From: Allosediminivita pacifica
GTDB lineage: Bacteria; Pseudomonadota; Alphaproteobacteria; Rhodobacterales; Rhodobacteraceae
Direction: 5' to 3'
NCBI RefSeq assembly: GCF_003054175.1
Contig: NZ_QBKN01000023.1
Coordinates: forward strand, 24,038 to 88,037
DNA: 64,000 nucleotides
In this document: positions 36,807-45,572 of the stretch, piece after piece
Numbering within the stretch: position 1 is the first letter of the stretch
Layout: each line of letters opens with the position of its first letter
The notes under the pieces: model-generated
What the model saw: only the letters and a program-made list of their open reading frames with translations
Databases searched by the model: none
Told to the model about the DNA's origin: nothing
Made by a program: the position numbers and the translations under genes

Positions 36807-37826
36807 TCAGCGCGTCCTCGGGTCGAAGACCCTGTAAAGGATGTCGGAAATCAAGTTCAGGCCAATGAAGATCAGGCCCACGACAAGCACGCAGGTCATC
36901 ACCGCGTTCATGTCGCCGATCAGCAGGTTCGAGGTGAGGTACTGTCCAAAGCCCGGCCAGGCAAAGACCGTCTCGATCAGCACCGCGCCCTCGAGAAGCG
37001 ATCCGTAGGCAAGCGCGACGATCGTGACCAACTGCACCTTGATGTTGCCGAAGGCATGACGCCAGATCGTCTTGTTGCGCGACAGCCCCTTCACCCGTGC
37101 CGTCGTCACGTATTCCTGGTTCAACTGATCCAGCATGAAGCTGCGCGTCATCCGCGTGATGTACGCCGAAGAAGAATACCCGAGCAGCGACGCCGGCAGG
37201 ATGATGTGGTTCACGGCGCTGCGGAACACGTCCCACTGGCCCGCAAGGGCGCTGTCGATCAGGAGAAAGTTCGTCCGCTCCGGAACCAGGCCGATGTAGA
37301 ACTGGCTCATCCGCCCCGACCCGCCGACCCAGCCGAGGCCCGCATAGAAGATCAGCAGCGCGATCATGCCCGTCCAGAAGATCGGCATCGAATGCCCCAT
37401 CAGGCTCGCGATCCGGATCACGTGGTCGGGCCAGCGGTCCTTGTTCACCGCCGCGGCGACGCCCAGCGGAATGCCGAGGCCCGCACCGATCACGATGGCA
37501 AATGTCGCAAGCTCGACAGTGGCCGGCAGGACGCGTGCAATGTCCTGAAGCACCGGCTGGCCGGTACGGATGGACGTACCGAAATCAAAGGTCAGCACGT
37601 CGCGAACATAGAAGAAGAATTGCTGCCAGACCGGCCTGTCCAATCCCAATTGGCGATAGACGTTCTCGTAAACCTCCCGCGTGGCATCCTCGCCGACGAT
37701 GGCCCGAACGGGGTCGGTCGGCATGATCCTCCCGATAACGAAGGTCAGGATCAGCAATCCAGCCAGCGTGACGAGGATCGCCCCCGCCTGGCCGGCGATG
37801 TCCGGTATCACCCTGCGCCGCATCAC
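36807..37826 (-). CDS. Dpp/Opp-type ABC transporter permease (DppB type)
   Basis: A 339-residue permease, first gene of the minus-strand operon. It has an N-terminal helix, the large periplasmic segment with REVYENVYRQLGLDRPVWQQ, and DFGTSIRTGQPV, with the coupling loop YVTTARVKGLSRNKTIWRHAFGN. The promoter region upstream contains the TCATATGA site. No binding-protein gene belongs to this strand; the SBP gene is on the other strand at the far end. Confidence 0.93.
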   Translation of the reverse strand: MMRRRVIPDIAGQAGAILVTLAGLLILTFVIGRIMPTDPVRAIVGEDATREVYENVYRQLGLDRPVWQQFFFYVRDVLTFDFGTSIRTGQPVLQDIARVLPATVELATFAIVIGAGLGIPLGVAAAVNKDRWPDHVIRIASLMGHSMPIFWTGMIALLIFYAGLGWVGGSGRMSQFYIGLVPERTNFLLIDSALAGQWDVFRSAVNHIILPASLLGYSSSAYITRMTRSFMLDQLNQEYVTTARVKGLSRNKTIWRHAFGNIKVQLVTIVALAYGSLLEGAVLIETVFAWPGFGQYLTSNLLIGDMNAVMTCVLVVGLIFIGLNLISDILYRVFDPRTR

Positions 37827-37874
37827 ACCCCTCCCAAGATGACTTCGCTTTGACGTAGTATGACTTAGTCTAAT

Positions 37875-37882
37875 TCATATGA
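37875..37882. promoter_or_regulatory. TCATATGA palindrome upstream of dppB, putative GntR operator
   Basis: The 8-base palindrome TCATATGA (within TAATTCATATGACAAG) lies 49-56 bases upstream of the dppB-type start and just after the gntR stop. It equals the core of the two sites between the cupin and kdgD genes. Confidence 0.6.
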
Positions 37883-37891
37883 CAAGCTATC

Positions 37892-38614
37892 CTAAACCGA
37901 TCTTCCTCCGAAGATCGCACGGTACCGCGCCAGACTGCCTTGCAGATGTTCCCGCATCGCCTGAGACGCGGCGGCATCATCGTTGGCGAGAATAGCGCTT
38001 ACGATTTCGCGATGCTCCTGCGAGATAAGCCGCAGATACTCCGGATCCGTCGGCCCGCCGCCGCCCGACCGGACCGTACGACGCGGTATGACAGAGGGGC
38101 CGATCAGGGTCAGGCATTCCGCGAAGCGGCTGTTGTTCGATGCCTGCGCGATCGCCACGTGCAGGGCAAAGTCCGCATCGACCGAGGTTTCGCCGGACGC
38201 GATCAAGGCCTCCATCTCCTCGAATCGCGCGATGATCTCTTCCTCCTGCTGGGCAGATCGACGCCGCGCAGCAAGGGCCGCGGCCTCGACCTCAAGCGCT
38301 GTCCTCAGTTCAAGGATCTCGATTACCGACGACACGCGCGACGGGTCTACGTCGCGAAATGAAGCTGCTTCGCTCTCGGGTGGTTCGGTGACATATACTC
38401 CGGAGCCCTGGCGTGGCTGAAGCAGCCCATCGGCACGAAGCGCGGCGACCGCCTCGCGCACCACCGTACGGCTGACCCCCGCCTCTTCACACAATCTTGC
38501 TTCACTGGGCAGGCGACTGCCCACGGGAAATTCGCCGGTGGCAATCCTGCGGCGAAGATCCGCGATCATCTCGGCCACCATCGTGCCCCGTCGGCCCGGC
38601 TTTGCCTGCTCCAT
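37892..38614 (-). CDS. GntR family regulator, FCD (FadR) subfamily
   Basis: A 240-residue protein with an N-terminal winged helix (FPVGSRLPSEARLCEEAGVSRTVVREAVAALRADGLLQPRQGSGVYV) and an all-helical FCD effector domain (from about residue 80; ELRTALEVEAAALAARR ... DADFALHVAIAQASNNSRF). FCD domains bind carboxylates and sugar acids through a metal with His/Asp ligands. It stands directly upstream of the Dpp-type operon. The shared palindromes suggest control of both the dpp operon and the cupin/kdgD promoters, probably as a repressor relieved by a pathway intermediate. Confidence 0.9.
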   Translation of the reverse strand: MEQAKPGRRGTMVAEMIADLRRRIATGEFPVGSRLPSEARLCEEAGVSRTVVREAVAALRADGLLQPRQGSGVYVTEPPESEAASFRDVDPSRVSSVIEILELRTALEVEAAALAARRRSAQQEEEIIARFEEMEALIASGETSVDADFALHVAIAQASNNSRFAECLTLIGPSVIPRRTVRSGGGGPTDPEYLRLISQEHREIVSAILANDDAAASQAMREHLQGSLARYRAIFGGRSV

Positions 38615-39046
38615 CTACCACCCTCTCGTCTTCTATCTTGCGGAATTTGTCATACACTCTGATCGGGAGATTGCACGGAGATACTACATGAAACCGCCGC
38701 ACGGACACGACCACTCATGGGCCAGGCGATTTCGCTCAGCCCAACGACAATTATGACAACACGAACTGCTGACCTGCATCGGACGATTGGTCCGGTGCAT
38801 CTGCGGTCGACGTCGCCGATGGCGATCCAGCATTGGGGAGCAGCGCAGGCAAACGGCGGCCTTCCGTAAGCCCGAAGAAAGTCGGGGCTCCCCCCACTCG
38901 GCTTGGCTCTTGCCGAAGCTGCCACGCCCCTGCGAGGAAGAATGCCGTCCGCTTGACGTGGAAGACAGAGGAACAATTCCAGTTTCCACTCGTTCGACAG
39001 AAACTTCTTCCACGCGAAGGGGCCCACCCAGTCAGACGGAGGCGGC
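38615..39046. other. Intergenic region between gntR and paoA
   Basis: About 430 bases with no recognisable gene. TTGTCATAC (38647-38655) lies about 33 bases upstream of the gntR start and may be a partial version of the GntR site. TGCATCGGAC-GATTG-GTCCGGTGCA (38775-38799) is an imperfect hairpin. The rest should contain the promoter and leader of the pao operon; no molybdenum-cofactor riboswitch pattern is recognised. Confidence 0.45.
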
Positions 39047-39553
39047 ATGAAGACGGACCTCACGGTCAATGGCGAGGCACGGCAGGTCGAGCACGAGTCG
39101 CGCACGACATTGCTCGACGCGCTACGCGATCACCTTGATCTCACCGGAACGAAAAAGGGCTGCGACCACGGCCAGTGCGGGGCCTGCACGGTTCTCGTGA
39201 ACGGGCGCCGGGTCAATTCCTGCCTCTCGCTCGCAGCGATGCACGACGGCGACGAGATCACCACCATCGAAGGCCTCGGCGAACCCGGCGCGCTCAACAC
39301 GCTGCAAGAGGCGTTCGTCAACAAGGACGGCTACCAGTGCGGCTACTGCACGCCCGGCCAGATCATGTCGGCCACCGCCATGCTCGAAGAGGCCCGCGAC
39401 GGCGCGCCCTCGCATGTCTCGGAAACGCTGACCGGCTCGGTGCCCCTCACCGACGCCGAGATCGCCGAGCGCATGAGCGGCAACCTCTGCCGCTGCTCGG
39501 CCTATCCCTTCATCCGCGAGGCGATCGCCATGAGCGCGGAGAAGAAGTCATGA
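39047..39553 (+). CDS. paoA: Aldehyde oxidoreductase iron-sulfur subunit
   Basis: A 168-residue subunit with two [2Fe-2S] clusters. The plant-type cluster site is [16 protein letters not shown] plus NSCLSLA; the second is [11 protein letters not shown] with GNLCRCSAY. It belongs to the xanthine oxidase family, as in E. coli PaoA (YagT), and passes electrons from the molybdenum site to FAD. No twin-arginine signal is visible at the start, unlike E. coli PaoA, so this enzyme may be cytoplasmic. It begins a three-gene operon with ATGA overlaps. Confidence 0.92.
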   Translation: MKTDLTVNGEARQVEHESRTTLLDALRDHLDLTGTKKGCDHGQCGACTVLVNGRRVNSCLSLAAMHDGDEITTIEGLGEPGALNTLQEAFVNKDGYQCGYCTPGQIMSATAMLEEARDGAPSHVSETLTGSVPLTDAEIAERMSGNLCRCSAYPFIREAIAMSAEKKS

Positions 39554-40572
39554 AAGAATTCACCTACGCACGCGCCGAAACGCTGGACGACGCGGCCGGG
39601 CAGCTCGACGAAACCGCGCGCGTCATCGCGGGCGGGACGAACCTGCTGGACCTGATGAAGCTGCAGGTCATGGCCCCTGAAAAAGTCGTCGACATCACCC
39701 GCCTGCCGGACCTGTCGGAGATCAGCGCCGAGGGCGAGGGCCTGCGCATCGGTGCGCTCGTCACCAACTCGCAACTGGCCGAGGATCACCGCGTCCGCTC
39801 GCTCTACCCAGTGCTGAGCCGCGCGATCCTTGCCGGCGCGTCGGGCCAGATCCGCAACAAGGCGACCACCGGCGGCAACCTGCTGCAGCGCACCCGTTGC
39901 CCCTATTTCTACGACCCCGCCATGGCCTGCAACAAGCGCGACCCGGGCGCCGGATGCGCGGCCAAGGAGGGCGTCGGCCGCATGCTCGCCGTCTTCGGCG
40001 TCTCCGACGACTGCCTTGCCGCCCACCCCTCCGACATGGCCGTGGGCCTGCGGGCGCTCGACGCCGAGGTCGAGGTGCGCAGCCCCGACAGCAGCACCCG
40101 CCGCCTGAAGCTCGACGAGCTCTACCGGCTGCCGGGGGACCGCCCGGACCTCGAGACGACGCTCGCCGTGGACGAGATCATCACCGCGGTCGTGCTGCCC
40201 GCGCCCGAGAAAGGCGCCGTGCAGGCCTACCGCAAGGTGCGGGACCGCGCCTCCTACGCCTTTGCGCTGGTGTCAGTCGCAGGCAATGTCACCCTCACCG
40301 ATGGCAAGATCGCGCGGGCCAAGCTGGCCTACGGCGGCGTCGCCCCCAAGCCCTGGACCAACGCCAAGGTCGAGGAGATGCTCGTCGGTCAAGCCCCGGA
40401 CGAGGCCCTGTTCCGCAAGGCAGCCGAGGCGCTGACGGCCGATGCGACCCCGCATTCCGACAACGCCTTCAAGCTGCCGATGCTGCGCCGCACGCTGATC
40501 GCCGTCCTGCGCGAGGCCACCGGCCTTGCCGACGCGAGCCCCGGAACCGACAAGACGAAGGACGCGGCATGA
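39550..40572 (+). CDS. paoB: Aldehyde oxidoreductase FAD subunit, with predicted [4Fe-4S] site
   Basis: A 340-residue FAD-binding subunit. The FAD loop is [12 protein letters not shown] near residue 33. The insert [18 protein letters not shown] then GAGCAAKEG has the Cys pattern that binds an extra [4Fe-4S] cluster in E. coli PaoB (YagS) and related subunits. ATG 39550 is chosen because it overlaps the paoA stop and matches the family start MKEFTYARA; longer frames upstream lie inside paoA. It accepts electrons from PaoA. Confidence 0.9.
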   Translation: MKEFTYARAETLDDAAGQLDETARVIAGGTNLLDLMKLQVMAPEKVVDITRLPDLSEISAEGEGLRIGALVTNSQLAEDHRVRSLYPVLSRAILAGASGQIRNKATTGGNLLQRTRCPYFYDPAMACNKRDPGAGCAAKEGVGRMLAVFGVSDDCLAAHPSDMAVGLRALDAEVEVRSPDSSTRRLKLDELYRLPGDRPDLETTLAVDEIITAVVLPAPEKGAVQAYRKVRDRASYAFALVSVAGNVTLTDGKIARAKLAYGGVAPKPWTNAKVEEMLVGQAPDEALFRKAAEALTADATPHSDNAFKLPMLRRTLIAVLREATGLADASPGTDKTKDAA

Positions 40573-42764
40573 CCGAGACATTCCGCATGGACAAGGCGCA
40601 GGCGCGCCTACTGGACGAAACCGGCCAGGGCGTCATCGGCACGCCCATGGACCGCCCCGACGGCCCGCAAAAGGTGTCGGGCCGCGCACGCTACGCCGCC
40701 GATGGCACGCCCGAGGGCACAGCCCATGGCGTTCTGGTGCGGGCCACGATCACCAAGGGCAAGGTCGCGGCCATCCACGCCGACAGCATCTCCGACCTGC
40801 CCGGCGTGATCGGAGTCGTGTCGGGCCCCGAGTTCATCCGCAACCCCGCCCAAGGCATGGCCAACGCCGCCCCGGTTCAGCCGGGCACGCGGGTCGACTA
40901 CCACGGGCAACCGATCGCGCTGGTGGTGGGTGAAAGCTTCGAGGCCGCCCGCGATGGGGCGCTGCGCCTGAAGGTCGATTTCGAGGCCGAAGCCGGCGCC
41001 GACGTCGATCCAGATACCGCCTCCGAGGTCGAGACGGGCGATCCCTCCGCCGTGGGCGACTGGGACAGCGCCTTCGACGGCGCGGCCTTCAAGGTCGACC
41101 GGGAGTTCACGACCGCCGCGCAGGTCGCTGCCGCGATGGAGCCGCACGCGGCCATCGCCGAATGGCAGGGCGACAAGCTGCTGTTGCGGTCGTCGCTGCA
41201 GATGCTGCGCTTCAACAAGAACGAGATCGCGGATTCACTCGGCATTCCGGCCGAGAACGTGCAGATCCTCGCGCCCTTCGTCGGCGGGGGCTTTGGCTCC
41301 AAGCTGGGCATCGGCCCCGACGCCGTGGCCGCGGCCCAGGCCGCGCGCGAATTGGGCCGCCCAGTGCGGGTCGTGATGCCCCGGCAGGCGGTCTTCGACA
41401 GCATCCTGCGCCGGACCGAAACCACGCAGCGCGTGCGCTTCGCCGCCGATGCCGATGGCAAGCTCCGTGCGGTGGGCCACGACGACCGGGTGTCGAACCT
41501 CTGGGAAGAGGGCTTCGCCGAGCCCACCAGCAGCTGTTCGCAGTTCCTCTACGGCGCGGACGCGCTTCGCTTCCAGCAGTCGCTCGCCCGCAACCACCGC
41601 ACCCCGACAGGGTCGGTGCGCGCCCCGGGCGAGGCCGTGGGCATGCTCACCTTCGAAGCCGCGCTGGACGAACTCGCCGAACAGCTCGACATCGACCCGG
41701 TGGAGCTGCGCCTGAAGAACCTGCCCGACACGCACCCGATGACGGGACAGGCGTTCTCCTCGCGCGGACTGGCCGAATGCCTGCGCCGCGGGGCCGAGGA
41801 GTTCGGCTGGTCGGCGCGCGGCAAGCCCGGCGCGCGGCGCGAGGGCGACTGGTTCATCGGTGTGGGCATGGCCTCCGCCGGTCGTCCCAACATGCTGATC
41901 CAGGCCTCGGCGCGCGTGCGGCTCGAGGCCGGAGGCGCCACGGTCGAAACCGACATGACCGACATCGGCACCGGGACCTATGCCATCTTCGCCCAGATCG
42001 CGGGCGAGATGCTGGGCCTCTCGGCCGACCGCGTCACGGTGCGTCTGGGCGACACCGACCTGCCCGGCGCCTCTGGGTCCGGCGGGTCGTTCGGGGCAAG
42101 CTCCTCGGGTTCGGCGGTCTTCCTCGCGGCGCGCAAGATCCGCGCCAAGCTGGCCGAGGCGATGGGCTGCGACGCCGACGAGCTGACCCTGCAGGACGGC
42201 ATCGCCCGCGGCGGCAACCGCGAGATGGCGATCTCGGACCTCGTCCAGAGTGAAATCGTCGAAGAGGCGCAGATCGAGGCGGGCAAGACCGCCGAGTCGC
42301 ACTTCTCGGCCGGGTACGGCGCGCATTTCGTCGAGGTCGCCGTGCATGCCTGGACCGGCGAGGTCCGCGTGCGCCGGATGCTGGGCATCATGGACATCGG
42401 TCGCGTCCTCAACGAGAAGACGGCCCGCTCTCAGGCGGTCGGCGGAATGGTCTGGGGCCTCGGTGCAGCGCTGACCGAGGAGATTTCCCACGATCCGCGC
42501 ACCGGACACATCGTGACGCGGGATCTTGCCAACTACCACGTGGCCTCGCACGCCGACGTGCCCGCGCAGATGGAGGTGAGCTTCCTCGACAACCGCGACG
42601 ACGAGGCCAACCCCATGCAGAGCCGCGGGGTCGGCGAACTCGGTATCTCGGGTGCAGGCGCGGCGGTCTTCAATGCGATCCACAACGCCTGCGGCGTGCG
42701 ACTCTACGACTTCCCCGCAACGCCCGACAAGGTGATCGCGGGCCTTGAGGCGCTTGGCCTCTGA
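40569..42764 (+). CDS. paoC: Aldehyde oxidoreductase molybdenum-binding subunit
   Basis: A 731-residue catalytic subunit, close in length to E. coli PaoC (732). [13 protein letters not shown] and the later [19 protein letters not shown] fit the molybdopterin-binding loops; the catalytic Glu is in [11 protein letters not shown] (Glu690 by my count). The start ATG overlaps the paoB stop. The family oxidises aromatic and other aldehydes to acids. No XdhC-like or PaoD-like maturation factor lies downstream, so cofactor sulfuration must be provided from elsewhere. Confidence 0.92.
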   Translation: MTETFRMDKAQARLLDETGQGVIGTPMDRPDGPQKVSGRARYAADGTPEGTAHGVLVRATITKGKVAAIHADSISDLPGVIGVVSGPEFIRNPAQGMANAAPVQPGTRVDYHGQPIALVVGESFEAARDGALRLKVDFEAEAGADVDPDTASEVETGDPSAVGDWDSAFDGAAFKVDREFTTAAQVAAAMEPHAAIAEWQGDKLLLRSSLQMLRFNKNEIADSLGIPAENVQILAPFVGGGFGSKLGIGPDAVAAAQAARELGRPVRVVMPRQAVFDSILRRTETTQRVRFAADADGKLRAVGHDDRVSNLWEEGFAEPTSSCSQFLYGADALRFQQSLARNHRTPTGSVRAPGEAVGMLTFEAALDELAEQLDIDPVELRLKNLPDTHPMTGQAFSSRGLAECLRRGAEEFGWSARGKPGARREGDWFIGVGMASAGRPNMLIQASARVRLEAGGATVETDMTDIGTGTYAIFAQIAGEMLGLSADRVTVRLGDTDLPGASGSGGSFGASSSGSAVFLAARKIRAKLAEAMGCDADELTLQDGIARGGNREMAISDLVQSEIVEEAQIEAGKTAESHFSAGYGAHFVEVAVHAWTGEVRVRRMLGIMDIGRVLNEKTARSQAVGGMVWGLGAALTEEISHDPRTGHIVTRDLANYHVASHADVPAQMEVSFLDNRDDEANPMQSRGVGELGISGAGAAVFNAIHNACGVRLYDFPATPDKVIAGLEALGL

Positions 42765-42839
42765 CGGGCCCGAAGGCATGACTATCAATCAGCGCCGAAT
42801 TTGCCCCTAGCGGCGCCCGACAATGACTCACGTGTGTTA

Positions 42840-42893
42840 CAGCTTGCCCGGGGCGGCCTGGCGCCAAGTGGCGCAGCCGGCCCGGGCAAGCTG
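42840..42893. terminator. Large perfect-stem hairpin after paoC
   Basis: CAGCTTGCCCGGG (42840-42852) is exactly complementary to CCCGGGCAAGCTG (42881-42893). The inner part folds further through CGGC/GCCG and GCGCC-AAGT-GGCGC. It lies in the gap between convergent paoC and iclR and probably blocks readthrough both ways, though it has no T-tract. It could also be a repeat element of the REP type if copies exist elsewhere. Confidence 0.6.
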
Positions 42894-43042
42894 ATCAGGC
42901 GCGGGCCTTGAAGCGCCAGTCTTCGATACCGGTTTCAACTGTGCCGGGACATCGGGTGATGCGATCGAGCAAAGCGGCGATCATTGTCTCGCCACTGAAC
43001 GCGCTCGGCTCTGCACCGAGCGGAGGCCTCCCAGAACGCGAC

Positions 43043-43852
43043 CTAAAGACTTCCCACAATCGCGCGAGCGGCTTCGGAGGCAAGCGGTGCGACCCTGTCG
43101 ACAAAGGCCTCGGGGGTCCATTCTGACAAGGATCCGGCGACATGGATCGCGCCGAGCGGATGCCCACCCGACGAGATCGGGACGCCGATCGCGACCTCGC
43201 CCTGAACGAACTCCTCAACGATCACCGCGTAGCCTTGCTCACGTGCATGGGAAATTTGCATCATGATCTCATCCACATCGGTGAGCGTCTTCGAGGTGTA
43301 GGCGTGGATCGGGGTCCGCTCGACGATGCCGCGCGCCTCCGCGTCGGGCATGACCGACAGAGCCGCCCGACCGCCCGCGGTGCAATAAGTTGGAACACTG
43401 TGCCCCACCAGAGAGGCGTAGAACGTCTCGCGTTTGCTTTGCATCCGCAGCGCATAGACCAACCGCGTTTCGTCGAAGAAGCTCAGGTCCACACGCTCGC
43501 GAACGTTCTTGCGCAGTTCCATGAGTACGGGCGTTGCATTCTGCACCATCGGATCGAGGCGCAAGAGGTCCAGCGTCGTGTCGAGGATGCGGATTCCAGG
43601 CAGGTAACCGCGACCGGAGGGACCGCGCCTGAGATATCCGAGCTTGCCGAGCGTATGAACGAGCCGCTGGGCTGCGGAGCGGTCGATACCTGCGCTTGCG
43701 GCGATCTCGGATAGGCTCAGCGGCCCCCCCGCGTGATGGAAGGCACTCAGAACCCGCATTGCCCGACCAGCGGTGCGGACGAAAAGTGCGTCGTGATCCC
43801 CTGCCTCGTTTTCGGGCGAGGCTGGCGGGGCGGCACGCAGAATGCTCGCCAA
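43043..43852 (-). CDS. IclR family transcriptional regulator
   Basis: A 269-residue IclR protein. The N-terminal winged helix covers about residues 25-95 (LSLSEIAASAGIDRSAAQRLVHTLGKLGYL), and the effector domain carries GHSVPTYCTAGGRAALSVMPD and YAVIVEEFVQGEVAIGVPI. It is divergent from the MlrC/peptide operon and is the likely regulator of it. It is convergent with paoC, with the strong hairpin between the two. Confidence 0.9.
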   Translation of the reverse strand: MASILRAAPPASPENEAGDHDALFVRTAGRAMRVLSAFHHAGGPLSLSEIAASAGIDRSAAQRLVHTLGKLGYLRRGPSGRGYLPGIRILDTTLDLLRLDPMVQNATPVLMELRKNVRERVDLSFFDETRLVYALRMQSKRETFYASLVGHSVPTYCTAGGRAALSVMPDAEARGIVERTPIHAYTSKTLTDVDEIMMQISHAREQGYAVIVEEFVQGEVAIGVPISSGGHPLGAIHVAGSLSEWTPEAFVDRVAPLASEAARAIVGSL

Positions 43853-43890
43853 GGCACATCTCCACTGTTGACCTGTCCAATTTGCGCATC

Positions 43891-43929
43891 CTAAGCTCGC
43901 TTAGCAATACACAAGTATCGCTCAGCGAT
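43891..43929. promoter_or_regulatory. Repeated inverted-repeat motif, putative IclR operator
   Basis: CTAAGC-TC-GCTTAG (43891-43904) and ATCGCT-C-AGCGAT (43917-43929) are two inverted repeats. Seen as direct repeats, TCGCTTAGCAAT (from 43897) and TCGCTCAGCGAT (from 43918) are 21 bases apart, about two helical turns. They lie between the divergent iclR and the MlrC-type gene. Confidence 0.55.
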
Positions 43930-43982
43930 GCATTTCCGCGGCGCACAACGTGGCGTCAGGACAGCCAGGGTCAGGACTTCTC

Positions 43983-45572
43983 ATGCGCGTCGCTCTTGCC
44001 GGTTTCCTGCATGAAACGAATACCTTCGCGCCAGTGCCCGCCGATCTTGCCGCGTTCGAGACCGGCGGCGGCTACATTCCGATGAGCCGCGGCGAGGAGC
44101 TCGTCCGCCGGTCGGAAGGCGTGAACTTGGGAATCGCGAGCGCTCTCGCGGCCGCCCGGCGGCTGGTCTGGGACATCGCCCCGATCCTGTGGGCCGGCGC
44201 GATCCCCTCTGCCCCCGTCAGCGAGAGAGCTTTCGAGCAGATCGCGGGCGAGATCGTCGCCGGCCTGACAAAGGCCGGCCCGCTCGACGGTGTCTTTCTT
44301 GACCTGCATGGGGCCATGGTTGCGGATCATGTCGACGACGGTGAGTTGGAGATCGCAAAGCGCGTGCGCGCCGTGGTTGGCCCTACCGTTCCGATCGTGG
44401 CGGCGCTGGACCTGCACGGGAATATCTCGGAGGAGTTTGCGCGGTGCGTCGACGGCCTCGTCGGGTTCCGAACCTATCCGCATGTGGACATGGCCGAGAC
44501 GGGCACGCGCGCGGCGGATCTTCTGCACCGGATGATGTCTACTGGGTCCCGCCCGGCCTGCGCGTTCCGCCGCATGGGGTATCTCGTCCCCATCCCTTTC
44601 CAGACGACCGACACGGAACCAGGGCGCGCACTCTATGCCGAACTGGCCAAGATCGAGGAGGCAGACGGCGATGTCCTCGCGACCTCTCTGTTCATGGGCT
44701 TTCCCGCGGCCGACATCCCGGACTGCGGCCCCACGGCCATCGTCTACGCAGAGTCCACCGAGGCCGCCGAGAGAGCCGCAGAGCGACTGGCATTATCCTA
44801 CGCCGATGCGGAAGACCGGTTCGCGGGGCAGTCCTACAGCGCGGACGAGGCGGTACAGGAAGCTCGGGACCTGGCCGGTGATGACCGTGGACCGGTGGTG
44901 ATCGCCGACACTCAGGACAACCCGGGGGCCGGCGGTGTCTCTGCCACCACGGGCATGCTGCGTGCGCTGATCGCGGCGGGGGCCGAGGACGCGGCACTGG
45001 GGCTGATCCTCGATCCCGAAACGGCGCGTGCAGCCCACGCCGCGGGTGCGGGTGTCCGGACCCGGTTCCGGATCGGCGGCCATGCGGGTGTTCCGGGCGA
45101 TACCCCGGTCGAGACAGAAGCGATGGTCGAAACGCTGTCGGACGGCAAGCTGCGCGCGACGGGCCCCTATTATGGCGGCACGGCGCTCGACCTCGGCCCC
45201 TCTGTCTGTCTGCGCATCGGCGGTGTCCGGGTCGTAGTGACCAGCCGGATCGCGCAGATGGCCGACCGCGAGATGTTCCGCTTCGTCGGCATCACACCCG
45301 AGACGCAGAAGATCCTCGTGGTGAAAAGCTCCACGCATTTCCGCGCCGATTTTGCGCCGATTGCCAGCGATATCCTCGTGGCAATCGCGCCGGGACCGAT
45401 GCCACTGGATCCCGTGGATCTGCCTTTCACGCGGCTTCGGCCCGAGTTGAGACTTTCTCCGAATGGCCCTGCCTTCGGAGATCTGCGTGCGCAAACCGCA
45501 CGTCCCGACACCGGCGCCCGCGCCGGGGTCCAACATCACCAAGACGTCATCCAACAGGGGAGACACACATGA
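43983..45572 (+). CDS. M81 family metallopeptidase (MlrC-like)
   Basis: A protein of 529 residues of the microcystinase C (MlrC) family, predicted zinc peptidases that hydrolyse linear peptides. It starts MRVALAGFLHETNTF, the family N-terminus, so ATG 43983 is preferred to an upstream ATG at 43950. DLHGAM, ALDLHGN (metal-binding Asp and His) and FRTYPHVDMAETG (His) match the DUF1485 metal site. The last residues (from about 490) look unconserved and end inside the start of the next gene (ATGA overlap). Most family members have unknown substrates; a cyclic or modified peptide derivative is possible here. Confidence 0.87.
   Translation: MRVALAGFLHETNTFAPVPADLAAFETGGGYIPMSRGEELVRRSEGVNLGIASALAAARRLVWDIAPILWAGAIPSAPVSERAFEQIAGEIVAGLTKAGPLDGVFLDLHGAMVADHVDDGELEIAKRVRAVVGPTVPIVAALDLHGNISEEFARCVDGLVGFRTYPHVDMAETGTRAADLLHRMMSTGSRPACAFRRMGYLVPIPFQTTDTEPGRALYAELAKIEEADGDVLATSLFMGFPAADIPDCGPTAIVYAESTEAAERAAERLALSYADAEDRFAGQSYSADEAVQEARDLAGDDRGPVVIADTQDNPGAGGVSATTGMLRALIAAGAEDAALGLILDPETARAAHAAGAGVRTRFRIGGHAGVPGDTPVETEAMVETLSDGKLRATGPYYGGTALDLGPSVCLRIGGVRVVVTSRIAQMADREMFRFVGITPETQKILVVKSSTHFRADFAPIASDILVAIAPGPMPLDPVDLPFTRLRPELRLSPNGPAFGDLRAQTARPDTGARAGVQHHQDVIQQGRHT

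Noticed and set aside
41235..42788. A 517-codon open frame antisense to paoC
   Set aside because: Antisense shadow of a well-conserved gene; long antisense frames are expected at this GC content.
42895..43218. A 107-codon minus-strand frame overlapping the 3' end of iclR
   Set aside because: It overlaps the iclR coding region in another frame and has no recognisable features.
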